Positions 1 through 8,450 of a stretch of DNA of 64,000 nt are shown here, one piece after another; the first letter of the stretch is position 1; each line of letters opens with the position of its first letter. The DNA comes from Candidatus Phosphitivorax anaerolimi (GTDB lineage: Bacteria; Desulfobacterota; Desulfomonilia; UBA1062), in NCBI GenBank assembly GCA_001896555.1, contig MPOS01000012.1:1-64000 (forward strand). Direction: 5' to 3'. A program made the translations under genes and the position numbers. Below the pieces are notes generated by a model, which saw only the letters and a program-made list of their open reading frames with translations, made no database searches and was not told the DNA's origin.

Positions 1-1
1 G

Positions 2-94
2 CTCCAAAAACAGGCCTACGGGTTCAGAGACAAGGAGTTCTTCAAACTTAAAATCTATGCCCTGCACGAGTCCAGGTACGCTTTGGTGGGATGA
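2..94 (+). pseudogene. ISL3-type transposase, C-terminal remnant (cut by window edge)
   Basis: The reading frame open from the left edge ends in residues AYGFRDKEFFKLKIYALHES followed by RYALVG and a stop at 92-94. This resembles the C-terminal tail of DDE transposases of the ISL3 group, as I remember the family. Only about 30 residues are visible, so I cannot say whether the element is intact to the left of the window. Its stop overlaps a possible ATG at 91 of the next gene, which I take to be coincidence. Confidence 0.5.
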
Positions 95-144
95 GCCATT
101 TTTTCAAGGGTGTTTGTCCCGGTCCCTGGGGGTCCGGGCAGGAG

Positions 145-1725
145 ATGAATGTGAAGACATGGACCATAGCCGACCTAATCGACCTTGAATACTTCCTCTC
201 CCGGGACGAAGAGCAGGATGATTCATCGGCGGCGAAGCGGGACCGGCGGATCTATCTGCTGGCCGTGGAGCCCCGCATCTCTTCCGAGGAAACCTCAGCA
301 GGAGATTTCCGGCGCCGGGCCGTACGGATCTGGCTCGAAGAGCGGAGAAAGCTCTATCGCAAGCAACATGGCCGCGATGCGGCACTGCCGGGTGAGGTAT
401 TCTTCGAGGCCCGCTCTCTCGTCGCGGTAATCATCGGGATAATCGGCCTGTTCACAGGCGCGGGTGCGGCATTTTCACTCCTGGTTTACACAGGCGAAGA
501 GCCGGTCAATGTCTCGGTCTATCTCGGCATTCTGGTGTTCCTGCAGATCCTGGGTCTTCTCATGATGGTCAGGTTCGTTTTTCTCAAGACCTCCCTGAGC
601 GCGGTCAGGAGGTATTCCCTGGTCTATGCGCTCATGAGCAGGCTGCTCGAAAGGATGGCGGTCAGGCTCGCGCGCAGCGCGTTGGCCCCTGTTTCCGGCG
701 GGAAGAAGACAGAGGCAAGGGAGTTATCGGGAGCGATTCGCAGCATGTACGGCGTATACGGCCATGTGCTGTTCTGGCCGGTCTTCTCCCTGGTGCAGCT
801 CTTCGGGGTTCTGTTCAACGCGGGCGCCATAGGCGCCACCCTCATCCGGGTCATGACCGCAGACCTGGCCTTCGGCTGGCAGTCGACCCTCCAGATGAGC
901 TCACAGAGCGTCCATACCCTCGTCCGGGTGCTGGCCGCGCCGTGGTCATGGCTTCTGGGTGAATACGCCTATCCGAGCCTGGCACAGATCGAGGGAAGCC
1001 GCATCGTGCTCAAAGAGGGGATCGCGTCGCTGTCTACGGCGAGCCTCGTGTCGTGGTGGCCTTTTCTCGTCGCTGCAGTGGTCTTTTACGGCCTGCTCCC
1101 CAGGATGGTGCTCCTCGGTGTCTCCCTGGCGGGCAAGAGGCGCTCACTCGCCCGGCTGAATTTCATGCACGCCTCATGCGAAAGGCTTATGATGCGCATG
1201 CAGTCCCCCACTGTTTCCACCCAGGGGCTTCCGGGTTCCCCCGGGTTGTCCGAGACCCAGCAGGCCGAGGCAAAGGTCGAGTTCGAGCCCTTTCCCCTGA
1301 AGCACACGGATGCCGCCATCCTCGTGCCGGAAGACATCTACCGGCACTGTGACCGGGCGGACCTGGAGCGGCACCTCAAGTCGCTGCTCGGGTGGGGGAT
1401 CGCCTATCTCTTCCCCATCGCCGGTGAGATGACGGAAGACCGGTCGTCCATCGATGCTGCGGTACAGACCCACTCCGCCAACGGCGGGGCCGCGGTTCTC
1501 ATACAGGAGGCCTGGCAGCCGCCCATTATCGAGATCATCCGGGTGATCAGAGAGCTGAGATCTCGCGGGGGCAAGGAGATGAGGATCGCCGTACTTCTCA
1601 TCGGCAAGCCCGGTGCGGACACGATCTTCACAGCCGTGAAGCCTGAGGACAGGGAGATCTGGAGCAAGGTCCTCGCGAACCTCGGCGACCCGTACCTGCG
1701 CGTTGTGGCTGTGGGTGAGCAATGA
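145..1725 (+). CDS. DUF2868 family membrane protein
   Basis: The protein starts with the segment WTIADLIDLEYFL, followed by a charged region and then hydrophobic stretches at about residues 100-130, 135-155, 205-250 and 310-345, so it is an inner-membrane protein. The C-terminal ~150 residues are soluble. The family is known as DUF2868 and commonly sits directly upstream of a DUF3482 GTPase, as here; its biochemical role is unknown. An ATG at 91 extends the frame, but it overlaps the stop of the transposase remnant. I prefer 145, or a GTG at 151 that has AGGAG six bases upstream. The stop overlaps the start of the next gene (ATGA), which implies translational coupling and a joint function. 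Confidence 0.8.
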   Translation: MNVKTWTIADLIDLEYFLSRDEEQDDSSAAKRDRRIYLLAVEPRISSEETSAGDFRRRAVRIWLEERRKLYRKQHGRDAALPGEVFFEARSLVAVIIGIIGLFTGAGAAFSLLVYTGEEPVNVSVYLGILVFLQILGLLMMVRFVFLKTSLSAVRRYSLVYALMSRLLERMAVRLARSALAPVSGGKKTEARELSGAIRSMYGVYGHVLFWPVFSLVQLFGVLFNAGAIGATLIRVMTADLAFGWQSTLQMSSQSVHTLVRVLAAPWSWLLGEYAYPSLAQIEGSRIVLKEGIASLSTASLVSWWPFLVAAVVFYGLLPRMVLLGVSLAGKRRSLARLNFMHASCERLMMRMQSPTVSTQGLPGSPGLSETQQAEAKVEFEPFPLKHTDAAILVPEDIYRHCDRADLERHLKSLLGWGIAYLFPIAGEMTEDRSSIDAAVQTHSANGGAAVLIQEAWQPPIIEIIRVIRELRSRGGKEMRIAVLLIGKPGADTIFTAVKPEDREIWSKVLANLGDPYLRVVAVGEQ

Positions 1726-3158
1726 CCGGCGCCGCCCCCGTGCTCACCTTTGCCATTGTCGGACACCCCAACGAGGGCAAGTCTTCCGTAGTGTCCACTC
1801 TCACCGAAGACGACAGTGTCCGCATCACGCCCATCCCCGGGGAGACTACGGTATGCCGCACCTTCCCGGTGGTGATCGACGGCATCGAGATCATCCGGTT
1901 CGTGGACACCCCGGGATTCCAGTCTCCCAAGGCCGCTCTGGCCTGGCTCCGGGAGCACGAGGGGCCGGGCATGCTTGACTCGTTTCTCAAGGAGCACTGC
2001 GGGAACCCCCTGTTCAGCGGGGAATGCGAGCTCTTTCGCCCTTTGAGCCAGGGCGCCGGTATTATCTACGTGCTCGATGCCTCCAGGCCGCTCCGTTCCG
2101 TGGACCGGGCTGAGATGGAGATCCTGCGCATGACGGGGATACCCAGGATGGCGGTCATCAACAGCAAGGAAGAGGACAGGACCTTTATCCCGCAGTGGCG
2201 CGACGAGTTGCGCAAGCACTTCAACTCGGTAAGGGTATTCAATGCCCACCGGGCAACCTATGCAGAGAGGGTGGCGCTGCTGGAGAGCCTGAAATCAATC
2301 GACCAGGAGTGGGAGCCCGCGCTTGTACCGGTGATCCACGCCATCAGAGAGGACTGGCAGAGGCGCCTGAATCAGACCGCCTGGCATATCTGCGGCATGA
2401 TCGAGACATGCCTTGCCTATCAGACATCGCAGAGCTATTCCCAGGGGGAAGACCTCGAAGAGATCAGGAAGAAGCTCATCAGCGAATACCAGGATCATAT
2501 ACGGGATGTGGAGCGAAAAACCCATCTCGAGATCCGCAGGCTCTTCAAGCACAACATCTTCGATTATCGGCTCCCGGAGCAGTCAATCGCGGGCAAGGAC
2601 CTGTTCCACGAGAACACCTGGCGCCTCCTGGGCTTGAGCCCGTATCAGATAGCAGCGGCAGGCGCTGCCGCAGGCACGGGGATCGGGCTTGGCATCGATG
2701 CAGCCACGGCGGGGATCAGCTTCGGGGTGTTCGCGGTCTCCGGCGCCATACTGGGCGCAGGCTCCGCCCTGGTGGGGGGAAGGCGCATGGTGACCACCGA
2801 GATCAAGGGCCCGAAGGTGGGAAGGTTCCAGATGAAGAAGAGCCTTGGCGACTTTGTGCTCATCGTGGGGCCCAACCACAATATCCAGTTTCCCTTTGTC
2901 CTGCTGGATAGGGCGTTGATCTACTTCTCCCATGTCATCAACTGGGCGCACGGGAGAAGGAACCGGCACGAAGAAGCGCGTGATACCGGCCCCGAGACCT
3001 TTGTCGCGCACTTCACCGACCATCAGCGGAGGATTTGCCGCGAGTTTTTCCAGGCCGCGGGCGCAAAGGACGAGGCGAAGATCCGGGAGGCCAGACAGCC
3101 CCTGCTCGACATGCTGCTCGAGGTCCTCCACGGCCTCTCCGACAGGGAATACCGCTGA
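1722..3158 (+). CDS. DUF3482 family GTPase
   Basis: This is a P-loop GTPase of the Era/EngA-like class. The G1 motif GHPNEGKS is at residues 14-21, a threonine-rich switch follows, and the G3 motif DTPG is at about residues 62-65. The usual NKxD G4 motif is degenerate (AVINSKEED). After the G domain there is a helical region, and at about residues 310-355 a Gly/Ala-rich hydrophobic segment that may insert into the membrane, then a soluble C-terminal domain. The start overlaps the stop of the DUF2868 gene by four bases. The pair is known from many Proteobacteria without an assigned function. I infer a membrane-anchored GTPase working with its DUF2868 partner. Confidence 0.85.
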   Translation: MTGAAPVLTFAIVGHPNEGKSSVVSTLTEDDSVRITPIPGETTVCRTFPVVIDGIEIIRFVDTPGFQSPKAALAWLREHEGPGMLDSFLKEHCGNPLFSGECELFRPLSQGAGIIYVLDASRPLRSVDRAEMEILRMTGIPRMAVINSKEEDRTFIPQWRDELRKHFNSVRVFNAHRATYAERVALLESLKSIDQEWEPALVPVIHAIREDWQRRLNQTAWHICGMIETCLAYQTSQSYSQGEDLEEIRKKLISEYQDHIRDVERKTHLEIRRLFKHNIFDYRLPEQSIAGKDLFHENTWRLLGLSPYQIAAAGAAAGTGIGLGIDAATAGISFGVFAVSGAILGAGSALVGGRRMVTTEIKGPKVGRFQMKKSLGDFVLIVGPNHNIQFPFVLLDRALIYFSHVINWAHGRRNRHEEARDTGPETFVAHFTDHQRRICREFFQAAGAKDEAKIREARQPLLDMLLEVLHGLSDREYR

Positions 3159-3220
3159 GAGGATCTCTTCAAGAGGCCCTTCTTCAAGCAGAAACAGCCG
3201 GAAGAGAGACGGCCGGCGTC

Positions 3221-3685
3221 TTACTTCCGGGTGTTTTCGAGGAGCGGCTTGATGATCTTTCTGCCCCTGAACACACTTTCCGGAACGACCTGACCTTCGA
3301 GTATGACGATATTGTCGTGGACATAGGTGTACCGCCTGCCGCTGTAGTGGCAGGCCACCACAGCCCGGACCGCGTTCCTGAGCGAGGAATACGAATTCAC
3401 CTCTGTTGCCGGATACTCTTCGGCGCCTTCCCGGGTGTGTGAATGAAACGCCCGGTAGCCGTAGTCCTTTCCCCGGCCGTCGGTCTTGAACTTGTACTCG
3501 GGGGTGTAGGTCACAAAGCCGATTACCCCCTCATCCATCGAACACTGCCAGGTATTGACGTCAACCTCGCAGACCCGCACCGTTGCCTCGCCGAAGCGGT
3601 AACTCTCGATTCTCGCGGTTCCTGTTTTTGGGACCTGTACGTCCTGCTGCTGGGATTTCTTCGGGGTGGTTTTCTTTCTTCTCAC
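3221..3685 (-). CDS. hypothetical protein, 154 aa
   Basis: I do not recognise this family. The protein begins with a basic, Lys/Gln-rich leader (about residues 1-22), has no signal peptide or membrane segment, and continues as a compact soluble domain rich in aromatic residues, with single cysteines near residues 38, 47 and 111. The start codon is GTG at 3685 with a purine-rich AAAGG upstream. It is transcribed convergently to the GTPase gene and is probably a single-gene unit. The codon use is like its neighbours, which supports a real gene, but no function can be proposed. Confidence 0.55.
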   Translation of the reverse strand: MRRKKTTPKKSQQQDVQVPKTGTARIESYRFGEATVRVCEVDVNTWQCSMDEGVIGFVTYTPEYKFKTDGRGKDYGYRAFHSHTREGAEEYPATEVNSYSSLRNAVRAVVACHYSGRRYTYVHDNIVILEGQVVPESVFRGRKIIKPLLENTRK

Positions 3686-3955
3686 GCCTTTCTCATTTCC
3701 GACGTTGTGACGCTGTTAAGGGGATCGTCCCTTTTTTTAAGGAAGACACGATACACCACTCGTTTGGCGCTCTCGTGTCAACCTGTTCGGTCAGGCTGAT
3801 ACTAGACCATATGAATGCCGTTCGCAAGGGCTTTGGTCCTTGGTTTCCAAGGTGCGCTGACTTGCGGCCGAATGGGCTAGGGCTCTTAAATGAGGATCGG
3901 ACCGGGTTCATTTTCTTTCCATATCAAAGGGTTGTCATGGGTGGCAAAAAAAGCT

Positions 3956-4432
3956 ATGCATGATCATATGGTTCGATGTATTCGGAAGAGGGTTATCGAG
4001 CCGGTCCTGGATCTGCTCAGACAGGGGACGGAGCCGGAGAGGATCGCCCTGAGCATAGCCTGGGGAGCGGTGCTGGGCATTTTCCCTGTCCTGGGAATCA
4101 CCACCTTTCTGTGTGCGGGCGCTGCAGTGATGCTCCGGCTGAACATGGCAGCAATCCAGCTGGCGAACTGGCTGGTCTATCCGCTGCAGATCGTCCTCCT
4201 TGTCCCATTTATCATGCTGGGGGAGCATCTCTTCGGCGCACCGGCTTTAGCCGGGGGCGCCGAGAATATCATGGGTCTTTCCCGTGCGGATTTTACAAGT
4301 GCCCTGGGATATGCCGGAGAGCGGGTCTTATACGCCGTCTTTGTCTGGCTCCTGACGGTTCCGGTGATGGTCCCCCTCCTCAACAGGCTCCTTGCAGCAA
4401 TGCTCAGAAAGGTGCTCAAAGGCCGGGCCTGA
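3956..4432 (+). CDS. DUF2062 family membrane protein
   Basis: The segment with PERIALSIAWGAVLGIFPVL and then NMAAIQLANWLVYPLQIVLL is typical of DUF2062 proteins, which are small inner-membrane proteins of unknown function sometimes fused to glycosyltransferases. Three or four membrane helices are visible, at about residues 30-60, 70-95 and 130-155 counted from the chosen start. The frame extends up to 3890, but the homologous part begins near the two ATG codons at 3956 and 3968, and no good ribosome binding site favours the longer form. It stands alone, with about 200 bases free on each side. Confidence 0.7.
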   Translation: MHDHMVRCIRKRVIEPVLDLLRQGTEPERIALSIAWGAVLGIFPVLGITTFLCAGAAVMLRLNMAAIQLANWLVYPLQIVLLVPFIMLGEHLFGAPALAGGAENIMGLSRADFTSALGYAGERVLYAVFVWLLTVPVMVPLLNRLLAAMLRKVLKGRA

Positions 4433-4642
4433 CATCTTGCATGAAACCGCCCTTTTGCCTGGACGGTCTTTCCCTTCGAAAGAATGCCGGATTTAATCAT
4501 ATTACGCATTTTTTCCGATAGAAATCAGTGAAAAACAAGATTTGCGAGGGGTTGTCTTCCCGGCCTTTTTTAGAGAGCGGGTTATTTTTACGAGAATGTT
4601 TTTTTTACAAAAGATGACGGACTGAAAGAAGCTTCGTATCCA

Positions 4643-5176
4643 ATGAAAAGATATCCAGAAGAGAACAGGGACCGGCTTGAGATGAGAGAGAAAGATCATT
4701 ACCACTCCCTTCTGCCCAGGGTCCTCTGGAGCAACAGGGCGTTGACTCTCCTGGAGCTCATCCTGGTGGTGGCCATCCTGGGAACAGTCAGCGGGATCGC
4801 CATCCCCTCGTTCCTGGCGCACCGGGACAAGGTACTCGCCCAGGAGGCGATAAGCGATATCGCCGCCATCGATCTAGTGCTTCAAAAATATTATGCCGAG
4901 AACGGGAAATTTCCCGATAGCCTTGCCGAGATCGGGCAGGACGGGAACAAGGACCCCTGGGGCAACCCCTACCAGTATCTCAATCTGGCGAACGATCCGA
5001 AGAAGAACAAGTGCAGGAAGAATAAAAAGATCCATCCGATCAACACGGATTTCGATCTCTACAGCATGGGCAAGAACGGGAAATCAACCTTGCCGATCAC
5101 CTCTCAGCCAAGCTGGGACGACATCATCCGGGCCTATGACGGGGTATACATAGGTCTGGTGAAAGATATCCTCTAG
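4643..5176 (+). CDS. GspG-like type IV pilin / pseudopilin
   Basis: The N-terminal hydrophobic helix begins RALTLLELILVVAILGTVSG after about 30 charged residues. This is a class III prepilin signal, with predicted prepilin-peptidase cleavage between Ala and Leu (family usual is Gly/Phe) and the conserved Glu at position +5. The C-terminal half carries the GspG-type pattern DPWGNPYQY and a late SMGKNGK segment, as in major pseudopilins of type II secretion. No other secretion or pilus genes are near, so this is an orphan. The gene ends 11 bases before the HD-GYP gene and may be co-transcribed with it. A role in a pilus or secretion pseudopilus is inferred from family only. Confidence 0.75.
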   Translation: MKRYPEENRDRLEMREKDHYHSLLPRVLWSNRALTLLELILVVAILGTVSGIAIPSFLAHRDKVLAQEAISDIAAIDLVLQKYYAENGKFPDSLAEIGQDGNKDPWGNPYQYLNLANDPKKNKCRKNKKIHPINTDFDLYSMGKNGKSTLPITSQPSWDDIIRAYDGVYIGLVKDIL

Positions 5177-5187
5177 GTTCCCCTCCC

Positions 5188-7311
5188 ATGGTATTCCCCC
5201 GGACCTTTCTCAAGAGCAGACTCGCCAGGCGGGTTTATATGCTTTTTATCCTCTGCGCCCTTGTCCCCATGACGATCCTGGCGGTCATCTCATATGTTCA
5301 GGTGAACCGGGTGATCATGGACAACGAGCTGCGCGGCCTGCAGAGAAACGCGTTTTCCCAGAGCATGGCCGTGTTCGACCGGATGGTTTTCCTGGACAAG
5401 GAACTGGAGATGATCGCTTCCCACCTGGCCCGGTATCCCGGCCCCGGTAAAGCACCGGTGCTCGACAGCGGCGGCGGCCCTCTGTCGATTCATTTTCTCG
5501 GACTGGGGGTTTTTGACCACGATACAGGCGGGTATATCATGGTTGCCGGTGCGGAGCAGCCGCAGCCTCTCATCATGAGGCAGCCCCTGCACTCACTCCC
5601 TTCAGACACATCCATGGTGCTCACGGATCACCAAGGCGAGGGCCCTGGGTCGGTGTTTCTCATCAGGCGGATACCGGGGCGGTCGATCAGTTCGTATGTC
5701 ATTGCGCAGATCGACCTCGAATATCTCTTCGGCCTGTATGCCGAAGAGGCGGAAGAGGAGTCGATCAGGTTGAGCATTCTCGACGAAGGGAAGATCCTGT
5801 TCACCAATCTGCCTGAAGACCATGGTGAGAGCCTGCTGAAGGCGGTGCCGTCAGGAGATTCTCCCTCCCGGGGTTTCAGCTGGACGGCAGGATCGGGCAC
5901 CTACCTTTCCAGCAGCGCGCCTGTTTTTCTGAAAAGCAAATTTGCCGGCACTATGTGGAAGCTGGTCCTGAGCGAACCAAAAGAGATTATACACGCACCC
6001 GGCGTCATGTTCAGGAATATCTACGTCCCTGTCTTCTTCACGGCATTGCTTTTCGTGCTGCTGCTGAGCATGCGTCAGATCAGAAAGAGCCTGATCCCTT
6101 TAGAACGGCTCAAGGAGAGCACCGGTATGATCTCCCGGGGGGAGCTGATTTCCCACGAGGTCATCAGGAGCGGGGACGAGTTCGAAGAGCTCTCGGAATC
6201 GTTCAATGTCATGGCTATCAAGCTGAACCAGCAGTTCAACACCCTTAAGGCCATGGCCGGGATCGACCGGGCGATTCTCTCGCTTCTCGATACGGACAAG
6301 ATCGTCGAGACCTTTTTCTCCCGAATCGGCATAGTGCTGCCCAATGATGCAGCAGGGGTGTATATCCGCGACTCGGCCGGGAGCAGCGCATGGTATCTCT
6401 ATACCAGAGGGGCGTCGAGCCGGGGAGACACGCACCCAAATATCATGATCATCCCGCTGTCCATACCGGGCGAAGACCTCGAGCCCCTGAACAGGTATAT
6501 GGAATATATCGTTCTGCGTAAGGATGATGGGATGCCTGCGTATCTCGACCGGCTCTCTTCGCAGGATATGGCGATGTACCTGATTCTCCCCATCAGGGTG
6601 AAGGAAAGCCTGTATGCGTTCATCGTTCTTGCGGATAGGCATGCAAAGGAGCACTCACACGACTATATCATCCATGCCCGTCAGATAGCAGACCGGATGG
6701 CCGTTGCCTTTGCCAATGCGAGCCTCATCGATGAAATGAACCAGCTCAACTGGGGGACGCTCACCGCCCTTGCGCGGGTGGTCGACGCCAAGTCTTCCTG
6801 GACCGCCGGGCATTCCGAGCGGGTTGCTGACCTGGCGGTCGAGATAGGAAGGATCATGGGGCTCCCGGAAAAGGACCTCGTGACCCTCAATAAGGCGGGT
6901 CTTCTCCACGACATCGGCAAGGTCAGAACCCCGAGGCCCATCCTGAACAAACCCGGGAAGCTCACGGAAGAGGAGTTCGACATCATCCGGAAGCACCCGG
7001 AAGACAGCTCCCGCATCCTGGAGCCCATCACCCCGTACCGGGACATCATCCCGGCAGTGCTCCAGCATCACGAACGCTTCGACGGCAAGGGCTACCCGCG
7101 TGGTCTTTCCGGGGAGAGCATCTCTCTGTGCGGGCGCATTCTTGCCGTGGCCGATTCCTTTGACGCCATGGTCTCAGACAGGCCCTACCGGAAGGGCAAG
7201 AGTCTGGATGCAGTGCTCAGGGAAATCCGGGAAGAGGCGGGCAAGCAGTTCGATCCGCTGGTGGTCGATGCCCTGATGCAGGTTTTCAAGGACAAGGAGG
7301 AAAGAACATGA
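5188..7311 (+). CDS. membrane sensor with HAMP, GAF and HD-GYP domains (putative c-di-GMP phosphodiesterase)
   Basis: A first membrane helix at about residues 14-38 and a second near 275-293 enclose a ~235-residue periplasmic sensor domain. These are followed by a HAMP linker (about 294-345), a GAF-like region (about 355-500) and an HD-GYP domain (about 510-700). The HD-GYP signature residues are present: HSERVA, LLHDIGKV, and HHERFDGKGYPRGLSG, which contains the GYP motif. HD-GYP enzymes hydrolyse cyclic di-GMP, so this should turn an external signal into a drop in that messenger. The gene overlaps the following lipoprotein gene by ATGA. The adjacent pseudopilin makes control of surface behaviour plausible, but that is inference. 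Confidence 0.88.
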   Translation: MVFPRTFLKSRLARRVYMLFILCALVPMTILAVISYVQVNRVIMDNELRGLQRNAFSQSMAVFDRMVFLDKELEMIASHLARYPGPGKAPVLDSGGGPLSIHFLGLGVFDHDTGGYIMVAGAEQPQPLIMRQPLHSLPSDTSMVLTDHQGEGPGSVFLIRRIPGRSISSYVIAQIDLEYLFGLYAEEAEEESIRLSILDEGKILFTNLPEDHGESLLKAVPSGDSPSRGFSWTAGSGTYLSSSAPVFLKSKFAGTMWKLVLSEPKEIIHAPGVMFRNIYVPVFFTALLFVLLLSMRQIRKSLIPLERLKESTGMISRGELISHEVIRSGDEFEELSESFNVMAIKLNQQFNTLKAMAGIDRAILSLLDTDKIVETFFSRIGIVLPNDAAGVYIRDSAGSSAWYLYTRGASSRGDTHPNIMIIPLSIPGEDLEPLNRYMEYIVLRKDDGMPAYLDRLSSQDMAMYLILPIRVKESLYAFIVLADRHAKEHSHDYIIHARQIADRMAVAFANASLIDEMNQLNWGTLTALARVVDAKSSWTAGHSERVADLAVEIGRIMGLPEKDLVTLNKAGLLHDIGKVRTPRPILNKPGKLTEEEFDIIRKHPEDSSRILEPITPYRDIIPAVLQHHERFDGKGYPRGLSGESISLCGRILAVADSFDAMVSDRPYRKGKSLDAVLREIREEAGKQFDPLVVDALMQVFKDKEERT

Positions 7312-7688
7312 GGAGGCGCATTTTTTTTCTTTCATCAATAGCTTTTGTTGTGGTTTCCATGGCGTTTCTTGCAGGCTGTAACACGAGCTCGACGATACCC
7401 GAGGGGCTTATCGGCGTGTGGCAGACAGACGAGGAAGAGAGCGCTGACGTGACCTTTGATTTTTCCCGGGAAAGGATCGTGATCAGTTCCGGGACCGGGG
7501 TGTTCGAGTACACGGTAGAGAAGGTCGAGGCGGATAAGGGCCATCTGTACCAGAGCACCCTGTATTCGATCTATTACTTAGACCGCGACGGGGAGATAAA
7601 CCTGATGCATCTCCTCTATTCACCCGAGGATGGCGGGACCATCCGGTTCAAGTCTGATCAGGATGTAGTCTGGAGGAAAAAAGGATAG
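7308..7688 (+). CDS. small lipoprotein of unknown function
   Basis: The protein has a basic N-terminus (MRRR), a hydrophobic core and the lipobox LAGC at about residues 20-23, so it should be lipidated and anchored facing the periplasm. The mature part (~100 residues) contains IGVWQTDEEE and later SIYYLDRDGEINLMHLLYSP, reminiscent of small lipocalin-like or DUF-type beta-barrel lipoproteins, but I cannot name a family. Its start overlaps the stop of the HD-GYP gene by four bases, suggesting it is translated with that sensor and may serve its periplasmic domain. Confidence 0.7.
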   Translation: MRRRIFFLSSIAFVVVSMAFLAGCNTSSTIPEGLIGVWQTDEEESADVTFDFSRERIVISSGTGVFEYTVEKVEADKGHLYQSTLYSIYYLDRDGEINLMHLLYSPEDGGTIRFKSDQDVVWRKKG

Positions 7689-7701
7689 CCGAAGCGCGGC
7701 T
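7687..7701 (+). terminator. possible short terminator hairpin
   Basis: Five-base arms AGCCG and CGGCT around a five-base loop lie directly after the lipoprotein stop and are followed by GTTT. The stem is short and the T run poor. It sits between convergent genes, which is the expected place for a terminator. Confidence 0.3.
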
Positions 7702-7727
7702 GTTTCCGTCCTCATAAAAACTATGCA

Positions 7728-8450
7728 TCAGATTTTGACGATGCCGGTAACCGGCAGATGGTCAGATGCCATGATGATGTCGAGATTCCTGTGCGCCTGG
7801 ACCTCCACCAGAGATTCAGGGGGAGAGACCATGATCCGGTCGAGCGAGAAGAGGGGAAGGAACGAGGGGAAGGTACGGGGGCTTTTCGTCTTTCCGAACA
7901 GCGAATAGAGCCTTTTCAGCGCTGAGCGCCGCAGGGTCCACTCATTGAAGTCGCCCAGGACGATGACCGTCCCCTGAAAATCGCTTGAAAGGGTCTGCAT
8001 GAGCATGTCCGCCTGAAATCTCCGCTCGATAGCCCTTAGCCCCAGATGTGCAGTCAGCACCCGGATGGTCGTGCCGCCTATTCTGATGAACGCGTCGATG
8101 GCGCCGCGGGGCTCGTACGGATGAGCGCTCAGGTCGATGCGATGGAACCGCACGATCGGGAACCTGCTGAGCAGGACGTTTCCATAGTGCAGGGCATACT
8201 TGAAGAATGTGGGACCGAGGACCACCTCCATGTCCGTGAGCGTGGAGAAGAATGTCTCGTCGAGATGGCCGCCCTGCTCAAGAGAGAAGTTGGCCTCCTG
8301 CAGGGCCACGATATCTGCGCCGAGCTCGCTGATGACCCGGATCGCCCGCAAGGGCATCTGCCGCTGGTCTGTGCCGATCCACCCGTGGATATTGTACGTG
8401 GCGACCTTGATTCTCCGTGAACCCGATTCCTCCAGTGTGTTCGCGGTCAT
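7728..8450 (-). CDS. endonuclease/exonuclease/phosphatase (EEP) family protein
   Basis: All EEP superfamily landmarks are visible: VATYNIHGW near the N-terminus, the metal-binding glutamate in ALQEANF, GDFNEW in the second half and SDHLPV near the C-terminus. Members hydrolyse phosphodiester or phosphomonoester bonds in nucleic acids, phospholipids or inositol phosphates; the substrate here is not evident. The frame is open up to 8507, but the ATG at 8450 overlaps the stop of the upstream phospholipase D gene as TGATG, which is the more likely coupled start. Pairing with a phospholipase D/VTT protein suggests a lipid-related phosphoesterase, which is inference. Confidence 0.82.
   Translation of the reverse strand: MTANTLEESGSRRIKVATYNIHGWIGTDQRQMPLRAIRVISELGADIVALQEANFSLEQGGHLDETFFSTLTDMEVVLGPTFFKYALHYGNVLLSRFPIVRFHRIDLSAHPYEPRGAIDAFIRIGGTTIRVLTAHLGLRAIERRFQADMLMQTLSSDFQGTVIVLGDFNEWTLRRSALKRLYSLFGKTKSPRTFPSFLPLFSLDRIMVSPPESLVEVQAHRNLDIIMASDHLPVTGIVKI

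Noticed and set aside
3716-3740. AAGGG/CCCTT hairpin followed by seven T
   Set aside because: It looks like a terminator on the plus strand, but no plus-strand gene ends there; it lies upstream of a minus-strand gene, and the stem is only five bases.
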